A DNA stretch of 47,635 nucleotides from Chitinophagaceae bacterium (lineage in GTDB: Bacteria; Bacteroidota; Bacteroidia; Chitinophagales; Chitinophagaceae). Positions 8,281 through 17,081 of the stretch are shown here, in pieces (position 1 is the stretch's first letter; the number at the start of each line of letters is the position of its first letter). Both the position numbers and the translations under genes were made by a program. Where the stretch lies: positions 1 to 47,635 of the forward strand of contig JAEUVM010000099.1 in assembly GCA_016787125.1 (NCBI GenBank), in the 5' to 3' direction. Under the pieces are notes generated by a model that searched no databases, was not told the DNA's origin, and saw nothing but the letters and a program-made list of their open reading frames with translations.

Positions 8281-9129
8281 TTATCCTTCCAGCCCGATAA
8301 ATGTTACAGGCAGCACATAACTTACCGGAACATTTATCCCGTTCTGTATGGCCGGTATCCACCTCGGCATTTTCTTCACCACCCTTAGCACTTCATTATC
8401 AAATGAATTACCCCCGCTCGTAAGTATCTCAAAGCCATTTACCGAGCCATCCTTTTCCACCTTAAACCTCACCTTCACCACTTTCATTTCACCAGAAGAA
8501 AGTTCCTCAGGCGTGGTGAGATAACGTGCCAGGAATCGCTGCAGGGCTGCCTGCCCGCCGGGAAACTCCGGCTCTTTTTCCTGCACCACAAACTCCTGTT
8601 CAGGTATGGAAGGACCACCATTTCCATTGCCATTATTTTCCCGGGGGCCTTCCGGCGTTACCACCGCTTTTCCATTATCCTTTTCACCCGCCTTTGTTTT
8701 ATCAGAAATAACAGCCTCACCTATGTTTTCAACAGGCGGCATCGGTGTTTTAACCGTTTCCTTTATCACCGGTGTGGTATACTTGATCTCTGCCACTTTT
8801 GATACCACCGGGGCAGCAGTTTTTACTTTCGCCACAGGTTGTTTCTTTTCCGGCACTTTGGGTTTCTCAGGTTCCTTCGGTTTTTCCGGGGGCAATACAT
8901 ATTCCTTTATCACCATTCCCCCTTTGTCCCGGCTGACAGTACTGGTGTTTTCTTTACTGCCCATCCTGACACCAGCAATGAGCAAGGCTATTATTGTTAC
9001 GCCGGCTCCGAGAGCCAGCAGAAGACGTTTGTTATAGCTATGCCTCAGTTCGTAAGCGCCATAATCTTTATTACGGTTCTCGAAAACAATGTCGAGTAAA
9101 CTGGCCCGCATAATGTCACTGTTTGTCAT
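8281..9129 (-). CDS. tonB: TonB energy-transducer protein
   Basis: TonB spans the periplasm and transmits proton-motive force to outer-membrane receptors. I chose the ATG at 9129 because family members begin with a short cytoplasmic segment like SLLDIVFENRNKDYGAYELR; an ORF extension to 9183 has no family support. The 282-residue protein then has one membrane helix (about residues 34-52), a Pro/Lys/Glu-rich periplasmic linker with many KPxEPxKP-like steps, and the C-terminal TonB domain starting near PEFPGGQAALQRFL. ExbB and ExbD, its usual motor partners, are not adjacent. Confidence 0.92.
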   Translation of the reverse strand: MTNSDIMRASLLDIVFENRNKDYGAYELRHSYNKRLLLALGAGVTIIALLIAGVRMGSKENTSTVSRDKGGMVIKEYVLPPEKPKEPEKPKVPEKKQPVAKVKTAAPVVSKVAEIKYTTPVIKETVKTPMPPVENIGEAVISDKTKAGEKDNGKAVVTPEGPRENNGNGNGGPSIPEQEFVVQEKEPEFPGGQAALQRFLARYLTTPEELSSGEMKVVKVRFKVEKDGSVNGFEILTSGGNSFDNEVLRVVKKMPRWIPAIQNGINVPVSYVLPVTFIGLEG

Positions 9130-9251
9130 GGTAGTGTGTTTGAAAATTAGATGCATGCACGATTCTGAATCCATAATATACAAACAGCAGCCATCGTCAC
9201 CAGCCGGTAAAACAGCCGGGGCTCTCCGTTCAGCCGCTCATAGCTTAACAG

Positions 9252-9259
9252 TATATTTG
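9252..9259 (+). promoter_or_regulatory. -7 box 4 nt from the ATG of the phosphatase gene
   Basis: TATATTTG fits the Bacteroidota -7 consensus TAnnTTTG and is followed by exactly four bases and the ATG at 9264. A transcript from this box would begin at or within a few bases of the start codon. Confidence 0.55.
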
Positions 9260-9263
9260 CACT

Positions 9264-9764
9264 ATGAAGATTTTAATGGTTTGCCTCGGCAATATCTGCC
9301 GGAGCCCGCTGGCAGAAGGAATACTCCAGGACAAAGCTTTTAAAGCCGGACTCACCTGGAGTGTGGAAAGTGCCGGTACAAACAGGTACCATACCGGCGA
9401 TGGACCGCACCCTCTTTCACAAAAGGTGGCAAAATTGAACGGCATTGACCTCAGCCACCAACGGGCAAGAACCATTACCGGAGACGACTTCACCACATTC
9501 GATAAAATATACGCCCTCGCTGCTGATGTGAAGGAAGATATGAAAAGGATTGCCGGTAAAAAATATGATGCCGCTAAGGTTGATCTATTAATGAACGAAG
9601 TATACCCCGGTCAAAACATGGACGTACCCGATCCCTATTACGGAACAGAAGCCGGCTATCATAAAGTATACAGCATGATCGCGGAAGCCTGTGATGCCAT
9701 CATTGATAAATACGCAACACAACTTTCCGGTAATATCATTAAAGCAGCAAGCCTGAACCAATAA
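9264..9764 (+). CDS. Low-molecular-weight protein-tyrosine phosphatase
   Basis: The protein begins MKILMVCLGNICRSPLAEG, the P-loop signature C-x5-R-S of this family, with nucleophile Cys7 and Arg13. The general-acid aspartate lies in the VPDPYYG motif (Asp123). Length, 166 residues, is normal with a slightly extended C-terminus. These enzymes dephosphorylate tyrosine or related phosphate esters, and in bacteria often act on exopolysaccharide tyrosine kinases or arginine phosphate; nothing nearby identifies the substrate. It is divergent from tonB and 38 bp upstream of hisS. Confidence 0.95.
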   Translation: MKILMVCLGNICRSPLAEGILQDKAFKAGLTWSVESAGTNRYHTGDGPHPLSQKVAKLNGIDLSHQRARTITGDDFTTFDKIYALAADVKEDMKRIAGKKYDAAKVDLLMNEVYPGQNMDVPDPYYGTEAGYHKVYSMIAEACDAIIDKYATQLSGNIIKAASLNQ

Positions 9765-9802
9765 CATTACAACCCAACTAACCGAACATACCTCCCATCA
9801 TT

Positions 9803-11179
9803 ATGAACAAACCCACATTACCGCAAGGAACAAGGGATTTCAGCCCTGACGTGGTCCGCAAGCGGAACTATATATTCAGCATTATCAAAAATGTATTTGA
9901 ACTGTACGGCTTCCAGCCACTGGAAACTCCCGCCATGGAAAACCTGGATACCCTGATGGGAAAATATGGTGAAGAAGGAGATAAACTGATATTCAAAATA
10001 CTGAACAACGGGCTCGATAATCCGGAAAAAGAATCAGCCTCCAGGGAAGCTTTTGAAAAAATACTGCAGGGCAAAAACACAACCGCCATTACAGAAAGAG
10101 CACTGCGCTACGATCTTACCATCCCCTTTGCCCGCTTCGTGGCAATGAATCACAACAAGCTGGCCTTCCCCTTCAAACGCTACCAGCTACAACCCGTATG
10201 GAGAGCCGACCGGCCCCAGCGGGGACGATACCGTGAGTTCTGTCAATGCGATGCAGATGTGGTGGGAAGCAACTCCCTGCTGAATGAAGTGGAACTGACC
10301 AATATTTACCTCGATGTATTCGACAAACTGAAAATAAGCACTGAAGTAAGGATCAACAACCGTAAAATACTCCAGGCGCTGGCAGAAATTTGCGGCGGCA
10401 CCGATAGAATGACCACCATTACCACAGCCATTGACAAACTGGATAAGATCGGCCTGGATAAAGTAAAAGAAGAACTCAGTGCAAAAGGACTTACAACTGA
10501 TCAAATCAATACGATTGACAACTACCTGTCAATTGCCCGCTATTCAGGCGATAACGAATCAATCTTAACTGAACTCAGCAAACTGTTTGCAGCCAATGAA
10601 AACGGTACACAGGGCCTGAATGAAATACGTTACATTCTTGATAATACCAGTCAACTGGCTTTCAGCGGCAAAGTGTACATCGATCCCACGCTGGCAAGAG
10701 GATTGAACTACTACACCGGAACCATCTTTGAGGTAAAAGCAGCAGACGTGGCCATCGGCAGTATCGGCGGTGGCGGCCGCTATGATGATCTCACCGGCCT
10801 GTTCGGCGTTTCGGGCATACCCGGCGTGGGCATTTCTTTCGGGGTCGACAGGATATATGATGTAATGGAGGAACTGAAACTCTTTCCGGAAGACATTCAC
10901 ATCGGTACCCAGGTGCTCTTCTTCAACCTCGGTGAAAAAGAAAGCCAAAAAGCATTCAGCCTTGCACAGCAACTACGGCAAAATGGTATCCGCTGCGAAG
11001 TATATCATGAACAAACAAAGTTTGACAAACAATTCAAATACGCCGAAAAGAAAAACATCCCCTACGTGGTGATAATAGGCGAAACGGAACTGAAACAGTC
11101 GCTCTGCAACGTAAAAAACCTGGCGACAGGCGAACAGCAAACGCTCAGTCACACCGATTTACTAACACATAAATTTTAG
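9803..11179 (+). CDS. hisS: Histidyl-tRNA synthetase
   Basis: The class II synthetase charges tRNA-His. The 458-residue protein shows the N-terminal GTRDF motif (residues 9-13), motif 2 with YQLQPVWRADRPQRGRYREF, the histidine-specific LARGLNYYTGTIFE and GGGGRYDDL segments, and motif 3 GVGISFGVDRI. The C-terminal anticodon-binding domain (about residues 365-458) is present. It ends 1 bp before the next gene starts, suggesting cotranscription with the DUF4836-like gene. Confidence 0.98.
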   Translation: MNKPTLPQGTRDFSPDVVRKRNYIFSIIKNVFELYGFQPLETPAMENLDTLMGKYGEEGDKLIFKILNNGLDNPEKESASREAFEKILQGKNTTAITERALRYDLTIPFARFVAMNHNKLAFPFKRYQLQPVWRADRPQRGRYREFCQCDADVVGSNSLLNEVELTNIYLDVFDKLKISTEVRINNRKILQALAEICGGTDRMTTITTAIDKLDKIGLDKVKEELSAKGLTTDQINTIDNYLSIARYSGDNESILTELSKLFAANENGTQGLNEIRYILDNTSQLAFSGKVYIDPTLARGLNYYTGTIFEVKAADVAIGSIGGGGRYDDLTGLFGVSGIPGVGISFGVDRIYDVMEELKLFPEDIHIGTQVLFFNLGEKESQKAFSLAQQLRQNGIRCEVYHEQTKFDKQFKYAEKKNIPYVVIIGETELKQSLCNVKNLATGEQQTLSHTDLLTHKF

Positions 11180-11180
11180 C

Positions 11181-13094
11181 ATGAAAACAAAACTCACCTT
11201 CCTGTCTGCCTTACTCCTGTTTGCCACATGGGCAGGGGCACAAAACAGCCTGTTAATGAAGTACCTGCCATCCGGGGTAAACACGGTGGTAACCTTCAGC
11301 CCGCTGAAACTTGCCTCCAAAATACCCGGCGAAACCTTCCGGCAAAGCGCCATGTACCGGGAACTGATGAAAAATGATAAAGGAGAGATACGGGCTTTCC
11401 TGTCTGATCCTTCCATATCCGGAATTGACTTATCTGCCGGCCTTTTCATATTAATCACCACCGACACCACATCGGCCTACCCCGGTGCCATGGTAAGCAT
11501 GATGGGCGTGCTGAAAAATGAAGCGCTGTTTTCGCTGATGGTCAGCAAACTAAAAGGCGAAGATGATTCGTTGAGAACCTATGGCACCAACAGGATGATG
11601 CTGACTGAAACATCCAAACCGGCAATAGCATGGAATGATGAAATATTTGTGATGACCAATGGCCGTACTGCAGATATGCGGATGCAATTGATGACTATAT
11701 TTTCTGATACAACAGACCAAAGAACGTATGAAGACAGAATGCGGGAGTTCAACGAAACCATTTTGAAGTCGAAGCGGGATCACTGTTTTGAACTCCTTAC
11801 CCCGAAAAATATAAACCAGCACGGGCATAATGAACGCCTCAACGAAATGTTCAACGCAACCGGGGATATCAAAATATGGAGCAATGAAGGAGGCATCTCA
11901 CAAAGCATGCTGAAAAGACTGCCTGCACAAATTTTACCCATGATGGCCAAATTAAAAGCAGCCACCGGGAATGAAAAAATAACACTTGTAAATTTTGAAA
12001 ACGGAAAGATCAGCAGCGCCACTAAGGCATACCCCGGCAAAGCAATGGCAGCCGCACATGAAAAATACCCTTCTGGCCCGGTAAACACCAGCCTGCTTCA
12101 GCAATTGCCGGCCGGAAGCACACTGTTAGGTGCAATGGCATTCAGCACAAACCCCGGCCTTGGCAAGGAAATGATGCAGCAAAGCGGCCTCAGCGAACTG
12201 CTCGACAGCCTGAAAGATAAGATCCCGTTCGATACAGACCTGCTCACTTCCAGCTTTGGCAGCGATGGCCTTTTTGCTTTGCTCAAAACACCGGCAAAAG
12301 AAATGACCGTTTCGGAAAACGAAGATGAAAGATCTCTGAGATTATTTGATGGCCTTGATTTTATCGTGGCCATACCAATTAAGGATAAAGAAAAATTTGA
12401 GCGGCTGAAAAGCGCTATGTCGCACATGCTGGACTCACTTAAAGAAACCGAAGCCGGAGAGAAATACCTCGCCGGGTTTAAACCTGCTGTTAAATACAAT
12501 GATAAACTCTTTGTTCTTTCCATGAAAGAGGAAACAGCAGCCGCTTACCTCAACAATCCCGCCACCACAGCTGTACCGGCCTGGGCCACCCCGCATATTG
12601 CCAGCCCCATGATCGGCATGTTGAATTTCAGGGAATTCTTAACGATGATGCTGCGAAAAGAAATGCAGGAAATAGAAGAAAGTGGGGCAGAAGACGGAAT
12701 AAAGAAAATGACAGGCATACTTGATAAAATCGTTTTCAGCGGTGGTAATTACAACAATGGCGCAATGATCAGCAATATGGAAATGCTTTTCGGCAATCCG
12801 GACAAAAATGCCATGGAACAATTATTCGACCTGCTGAATTTAAGCCTTGAACAGTCTGAAAACAGGAAAAGAAGATATGAAAATGATGGACCACCTCCGG
12901 CCGAAGAAAAAATTGAAATGGCTGTACCCGACCCGAAAGACAAAAATGCTCCCAGGATCGTGCGAGACACCGATGTGAAAGTAGAAATAGTTGAAATAAA
13001 ACAGGAAGAAACCATACCACCGCCGCCACCGCCACCCCCACCGGTAAAACCAGAAGTAAAAAAGAAGACAACAACCGTAAAGAAAAAGAACTGA
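11181..13094 (+). CDS. DUF4836-like secreted protein
   Basis: A 637-residue protein with a signal peptide (about residues 1-20, ending WAGA before QNSLLMKYLP). The opening NSLLMKYLPSGVNTVVTFSPLKLASKIPGE, and repeated use of methionine- and leucine-rich helices, match my memory of the Bacteroidota DUF4836 family of envelope proteins with unknown function. The C-terminus is a striking low-complexity tail: a run of nine prolines followed by lysine- and threonine-rich sequence, perhaps a wall- or protein-binding extension. It is separated from hisS by a single base and followed by a strong terminator. Confidence 0.75.
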   Translation: MKTKLTFLSALLLFATWAGAQNSLLMKYLPSGVNTVVTFSPLKLASKIPGETFRQSAMYRELMKNDKGEIRAFLSDPSISGIDLSAGLFILITTDTTSAYPGAMVSMMGVLKNEALFSLMVSKLKGEDDSLRTYGTNRMMLTETSKPAIAWNDEIFVMTNGRTADMRMQLMTIFSDTTDQRTYEDRMREFNETILKSKRDHCFELLTPKNINQHGHNERLNEMFNATGDIKIWSNEGGISQSMLKRLPAQILPMMAKLKAATGNEKITLVNFENGKISSATKAYPGKAMAAAHEKYPSGPVNTSLLQQLPAGSTLLGAMAFSTNPGLGKEMMQQSGLSELLDSLKDKIPFDTDLLTSSFGSDGLFALLKTPAKEMTVSENEDERSLRLFDGLDFIVAIPIKDKEKFERLKSAMSHMLDSLKETEAGEKYLAGFKPAVKYNDKLFVLSMKEETAAAYLNNPATTAVPAWATPHIASPMIGMLNFREFLTMMLRKEMQEIEESGAEDGIKKMTGILDKIVFSGGNYNNGAMISNMEMLFGNPDKNAMEQLFDLLNLSLEQSENRKRRYENDGPPPAEEKIEMAVPDPKDKNAPRIVRDTDVKVEIVEIKQEETIPPPPPPPPPVKPEVKKKTTTVKKKN

Positions 13095-13111
13095 CCTGAT
13101 CTTTTCAATAG

Positions 13112-13150
13112 AAAGACCCGCAATCCGGCTGGATTGCGGGTCTTTTATTT
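13112..13150 (+). terminator. Intrinsic terminator between convergent genes
   Basis: A perfect 15-bp stem (AAAGACCCGCAATCC with its complement) around a GGCT loop, followed by TCTTTTATTT. It lies 17 bp after the DUF4836-like stop codon and 18 bp from the stop codon of the convergent gene at 13169, so it may serve both strands. Confidence 0.93.
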
Positions 13151-13168
13151 ATTGCAATTTCCTGTTAT

Positions 13169-13534
13169 TTAATATACCGGCCTGAACACCACACGGGGAA
13201 TAAATGCTGCTTCAGACTTTGTGCCTTCCATATTTACATCCTGTACCTGCACCTGCACGCCTGTCACTTTACCCTCCGTGCTTCTTTTAAAGGTGGCCGT
13301 TCCGCCGTAAGCCACCACTTCAAACACATCTTTTGTATCCGTCTTCTTCAGTTCAGAGTTACCGATCGCAGAATTGGCGCTCAGTACGCCGTTCTCAAGC
13401 ACTACGCTTATCTCAGTAACAGGACTGCCGTCAGGAAATTTATATTTACCAGTGTATTCCTGGTTTGGATCTGTCTGCGCATTTATGGCAGAAAAAAGAA
13501 GAAGGGTAATGGCTGATAATAATATTTTTCTCAT
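13169..13534 (-). CDS. Small secreted protein with DUF3471-like domain
   Basis: A 121-residue protein with a signal peptide (about residues 1-19, ending INA before QTDPNQ). The mature part, with YTGKYKFPDGSPV followed by strand-rich VSVVLENGVLSA-like and TATFKRSTEGKVTGVQV segments, looks like the small beta domain found at the C-terminus of some beta-lactamase-family and peptidase proteins (DUF3471-like). No enzyme domain is attached and the role is unknown. It follows the thiolase gene by 57 bp. Confidence 0.65.
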   Translation of the reverse strand: MRKILLSAITLLLFSAINAQTDPNQEYTGKYKFPDGSPVTEISVVLENGVLSANSAIGNSELKKTDTKDVFEVVAYGGTATFKRSTEGKVTGVQVQVQDVNMEGTKSEAAFIPRVVFRPVY

Positions 13535-13591
13535 GTTATGTGGTTTTTTTACTCAAACGAAATTACCAGAAAAAAGTTACCAAATTATGAT

Positions 13592-14785
13592 CTAAAGGTT
13601 TTCATATATCACGGCAGCGCCCTGTCCCACACCAATACACATGGTGGCAAGCCCGTATTTGCCGCCTCTGCGCCGCAGTTCATGCAGCAAACTGGTGGAT
13701 ATCCTCACCCCGCTGCACCCCAGCGGATGACCAATGGCAATAGCACCTCCGTTCACGTTTACCCTGGCAGCATCCAGCCCCAGGTCACGGATACAGGCAA
13801 TGGACTGCGAGGCAAATGCCTCATTCAGTTCCGCCAGGTCAATATCCGCAATGGAAAGTCCTGCCCTTTGCAAAGCTTTCGTTGTTGCCGGCACCGGCCC
13901 GATACCCATTACCGCCGGATCAACCCCCGCCACCGCCATCGCCACCACCCTCGCCATGGGCTGCAGCTCATACTTCTTTACTGCCTCCTCACTGGCCAGC
14001 AGCATGGCAGCAGCGCCATCATTAATGCCCGAAGAGTTGCCGGCCGTCACGGTACCATCCTTTATAAAAGCTGGTTTAAGGGCAGCCAGCTTTTCCAACG
14101 AGGTCTCCCTCGGATGCTCATCCTCCACCACCCAGCTTACAAGTCCTTTGTTTACCAATTCCACAGCCGCTATCTCATCAGCCCATTTATCTGCCGCTTT
14201 TGCCGCCGCATATTTTTGCTGGGAAGCCAGGGCAAATGCATCCTGCTCCTGCCGGGAAATATTCCATTGCCGGGCAACATTCTCCGCCGTCTCGCCCATG
14301 GTATAAGGATGATACAGAGCCGCCAGTTGCTTATTGATAAAACGCCACCCCATCGTGGTATCAAACACCTCGGCCGACCGTGAAAAAGCTTCACTGGCTT
14401 TTGGCATTACAAAAGGCGCCCTCGTCATGCTTTCCACCCCGCAGGCAATCACCAGTTCCGCATCACCGCACATTACCTGCCGGGAGGCATCCATCACCGC
14501 CTGCAGCCCCGATGCACAAAGCCTGTTTACGGTATTACCGGCCACTGTTACCGGTAATCCCGCCAGCAATGCCGCCATCCTGGCCACATTACGGTTGTCC
14601 TCACCGGCCTGGTTGGCCGCACCGGCAATCACATCTTCAATAGCATTCACATCCACCGAAGGATTTCTTTCCGTTATTGCCCTGATTACATGCGCTAGCA
14701 GGTCGTCAGGCCGCACACCACTCAGCGCACCTCCGTATTTACCCACTGGTGTTCTTACAGCATCAACTATATAGGCAGCTTTCAT
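13592..14785 (-). CDS. Acetyl-CoA acyltransferase / 3-oxoadipyl-CoA thiolase-type
   Basis: A 397-residue thiolase with the acylated Cys90 (NTVNRLCASG), His353 in GHPLGCSG, and Cys383 in CIGVGQG, the complete active-site set. Thiolases split 3-ketoacyl-CoA with CoA to acetyl-CoA plus a shortened acyl-CoA. The segment AANQAGEDNRNVARMAALLAGLP is characteristic of the PcaF/PaaJ subgroup, which act on 3-oxoadipyl-CoA, but no other aromatic-degradation gene is nearby, so a general fatty-acid role remains possible. It is divergent from rlmN with 68 bp between starts. Confidence 0.93.
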   Translation of the reverse strand: MKAAYIVDAVRTPVGKYGGALSGVRPDDLLAHVIRAITERNPSVDVNAIEDVIAGAANQAGEDNRNVARMAALLAGLPVTVAGNTVNRLCASGLQAVMDASRQVMCGDAELVIACGVESMTRAPFVMPKASEAFSRSAEVFDTTMGWRFINKQLAALYHPYTMGETAENVARQWNISRQEQDAFALASQQKYAAAKAADKWADEIAAVELVNKGLVSWVVEDEHPRETSLEKLAALKPAFIKDGTVTAGNSSGINDGAAAMLLASEEAVKKYELQPMARVVAMAVAGVDPAVMGIGPVPATTKALQRAGLSIADIDLAELNEAFASQSIACIRDLGLDAARVNVNGGAIAIGHPLGCSGVRISTSLLHELRRRGGKYGLATMCIGVGQGAAVIYENL

Positions 14786-14841
14786 TTGTTCAGTTTATCG
14801 GGCAAATATCCGCTAATTCATTTAATCGCTGAATTGGTGGC

Positions 14842-14849
14842 TATCTTTG
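14842..14849 (+). promoter_or_regulatory. -7 box 4 nt from the rlmN ATG
   Basis: TATCTTTG matches TAnnTTTG and is followed by CCAA and then the rlmN ATG, the same four-base spacing as at 9252 and 36842. It predicts a leaderless or nearly leaderless mRNA. Confidence 0.55.
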
Positions 14850-14853
14850 CCAA

Positions 14854-15897
14854 ATGGCAAACACGGCGCTGAAGAACATACGGCATCTTTCACTGGAAGA
14901 AATAGAACGCTATTTTGAAGAACTGGGCGAAAAAAAATTCCGGGCCCGCCAGGTATATGAATGGCTGTGGCTCAAAAATGCCATGAGCTTTGCCGACATG
15001 ACCAACCTCAGCAAAGACCTGCGCCAGAAACTGGGCGAAACCTTTGTATTACCGGCACTCACCATCAATACCGTACAACATTCGGAAGATGGTACCATAA
15101 AATCCCGCTTTCAAACACATGATGGCCATTTTGTGGAAGGCGTGATGATACCCACTACTTCCCGGTTCACCGCCTGCGTTTCCTCGCAGATCGGCTGCTC
15201 CTTAAGCTGTAAGTTTTGCGCCACCGGCTATATTGACCGCAAAAGAAACCTTGAATTCGATGAGATATTCGACCAGGTGGCCCTTATCAACCGCCAATGT
15301 GAAGAAGCACATGGCAAAAAACTCAGCAATATCGTATTCATGGGTATGGGTGAACCCCTGCTCAACTATAAGAACGTATTAAAAGCCATCGAAAAGATCA
15401 CCTCTCCCAATGCCATGGCCATGAGCCCGAAAAGGATCACGGTATCCACCGCCGGTGTGGCAAAAGGCATCAGGCAACTGGGCGATAATAAGGTGAAATT
15501 TAAACTGGCACTTTCCCTGCACGCCGCCAACGATGCAAAAAGGCATGAGATAATGCCCATCAACGACAGTAATAATATAAAGTCGCTGGTGGATGCTCTC
15601 AATTATTTTTATAAACAAACCGGCAACGAGATCACATTTGAGTACATTCTCTTCAACAATTTCAACGATAGCCTGCAGGATGCAGATGAACTGATCAAAA
15701 TTTACCGGCAGGTACCGGCCGACCTTATCAATATAATAGAATACAACCCCATAGATTTTGCCCGCTTCGAAAAACCCGATGAAATGAAAGTGCAGGCCTT
15801 CATGCAATACCTCGAAAAGCACCGGGTAAATGTCCGCCTCCGCCGCAGCCGCGGAAAAGATATAGATGCCGCCTGTGGTCAGTTGGCCAATAAATAA
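14854..15897 (+). CDS. rlmN: 23S rRNA (adenine-C2)-methyltransferase RlmN
   Basis: RlmN is a radical-SAM enzyme that methylates C2 of A2503 in 23S rRNA and A37 of some tRNAs. The 347-residue protein has the cluster motif Cys115-x3-Cys119-x2-Cys122 (CSLSCKFC), the GMGEPL segment that binds SAM, and the methyl-carrying cysteine near the C-terminus (Cys341 in DAACGQL). Length is normal. The start codon lies 4 nt after a -7 box. Confidence 0.97.
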   Translation: MANTALKNIRHLSLEEIERYFEELGEKKFRARQVYEWLWLKNAMSFADMTNLSKDLRQKLGETFVLPALTINTVQHSEDGTIKSRFQTHDGHFVEGVMIPTTSRFTACVSSQIGCSLSCKFCATGYIDRKRNLEFDEIFDQVALINRQCEEAHGKKLSNIVFMGMGEPLLNYKNVLKAIEKITSPNAMAMSPKRITVSTAGVAKGIRQLGDNKVKFKLALSLHAANDAKRHEIMPINDSNNIKSLVDALNYFYKQTGNEITFEYILFNNFNDSLQDADELIKIYRQVPADLINIIEYNPIDFARFEKPDEMKVQAFMQYLEKHRVNVRLRRSRGKDIDAACGQLANK

Positions 15898-16282
15898 CCG
15901 GATATGCCATTCTTCCGGTAAACCCATACCATTGCCCGTTTACCAGGCAGGTAACAGCGTACCAACTCCGTGCTGACAGCGTGGCAACACCGTGGTAACA
16001 GGTATATACTTTCGTTTATCCTTCGTTCATCTTTCGTTCATTCTTCGTTCACCTTTCGAATAAAAGCAGGTGAATATTCCTTTTTGTAAAACCTCAGCCC
16101 CTCCCCTACCCCACCGTTTTTGCCAGCCGCCACTCAACAGCAAGTATGCCCATTTACGAAGATTTTCCTACTTCCGTTAAACCCATGGGCACTGCCCCGG
16201 TCTGAAAACCGTTAACATTTTTACCCAAAAGTCCTGGCGAAGGTTTGACATAAACCGGGCGTCTAAAAACAAAAGCAAAAAG
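15898..16282. other. 385-bp spacer with 11-bp repeat tract and putative promoter
   Basis: No coding region is supported here. The left part holds the 11-bp repeat tract (15953-16062). The right part contains a 7-bp inverted repeat, TGCCCAT and ATGGGCA, bracketing about 16146-16188, and a CGTCTA element at 16260-16265 with GAAGGTTT at 16239-16246, which loosely resembles promoters of extracytoplasmic-function sigma factors ahead of the Spy-like gene. Confidence 0.5.
15953..16062. repeat. Ten contiguous 11-bp units in two sequence families
   Basis: Units 1-5 (15953-16007) follow AACASCGTGGY-like sequence with decay in unit 5; units 6-10 (16008-16062) follow TCTTTCGTTCA-like sequence with decay in unit 10. 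The 11-bp phase runs without slip across the junction between the two families. Confidence 0.85.
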
Positions 16283-16960
16283 ATGAAAAAAATAATCGTA
16301 TCAGCACTGGCAATAGCAATGGTTGCTGCCGTGCAGGCACAGGAAATTCCTGAGCGGAGATCAGATAAACCCAACCCGGAGCACCGGATGCATCATAAAG
16401 GCAGAGGAGGTCATGGCCGGGGAGAAATGATGAAACAACTCAACCTTACCGATGCCCAAAAAGAACAGTTCAAAACCCAGCGGGAGGAATTCCGGAAGAA
16501 AATGGAAGAATTGAAAAAGAATGACAACATTACCGTGAAGGAATGGAAAAGCAAAATGGAAAGCCTCCGCAAAGAACAAAAAGCAAAAATGGATGGCATC
16601 CTCACCAAAGAGCAAAAAGAACAACTCGAAAAAGCAAAGGCCGACAAGAAGGTGAAAATGGATCAGATGAGAAAGCAACATGGTGAAAAAATGAAAACAC
16701 AGCTCGGCCTCACTGATGAGCAATCTGCCAAACTGGAAAAACAACGCTCCGATACCGAAGCTAAAATGAAGACCATCAGGGAAGATAAAAACCTGACCGA
16801 TGAACAAAAGAAAGAAAAGGTAAAGGAACTGATGAAACAACGCAAGGAAAACATGAAGTCTGTACTGACCGAAGAGCAAATGAAAAAACTCAAAGAAAGT
16901 AAGAAACATCATGGCCCGGGCATGAAAAAGAAACCCGAAGAAAAGAAGGAAACCATCTAA
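16283..16960 (+). CDS. Spy/CpxP-like periplasmic protein with duplicated LTxxQ region
   Basis: A 225-residue, lysine- and methionine-rich, almost wholly helical protein with a signal peptide (about residues 1-19, ending VQA before QEIPE). Spy/CpxP proteins are periplasmic chaperones or stress sensors marked by LTxxQ motifs; here there are five such steps (LTDAQ, LTKEQ, LTDEQ, LTDEQ, LTEEQ), arranged as two similar halves, so the fold seems duplicated. His- and Gly-rich stretches (HHKGRGGHGRG near residue 40 and HHGPG near the end) could bind metal. No sigma factor or anti-sigma gene is adjacent. Confidence 0.82.
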   Translation: MKKIIVSALAIAMVAAVQAQEIPERRSDKPNPEHRMHHKGRGGHGRGEMMKQLNLTDAQKEQFKTQREEFRKKMEELKKNDNITVKEWKSKMESLRKEQKAKMDGILTKEQKEQLEKAKADKKVKMDQMRKQHGEKMKTQLGLTDEQSAKLEKQRSDTEAKMKTIREDKNLTDEQKKEKVKELMKQRKENMKSVLTEEQMKKLKESKKHHGPGMKKKPEEKKETI

Positions 16961-16984
16961 AGAACATAAACCCCTGAAACTGGC

Positions 16985-17018
16985 AGCCCCGTTTTGCAGC
17001 AGCAAACGGGGCTTTTTA
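16985..17018 (+). terminator. Intrinsic terminator after the Spy-like gene
   Basis: A 10-bp stem (AGCCCCGTTT with AAACGGGGCT), 9-nt loop and TTTTTATT tail, 24 bp after the stop codon. Confidence 0.93.
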
Positions 17019-17081
17019 TTGCCCGCTGGTAATACGTATCTTCGCCGGGATTACCGTTGTAAAACAGTATAATTTATCTCC

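Noticed and set aside
13538-14383. 281-residue plus-strand frame
   Set aside because: Antisense to the thiolase, which has a full active-site set.
15953-16062. CRISPR array
   Set aside because: Units are contiguous 11-mers without spacers, and there are no cas genes.
16361-17005. Phe/Leu-rich minus-strand frame
   Set aside because: It is the antisense of the lysine-rich Spy-like gene.
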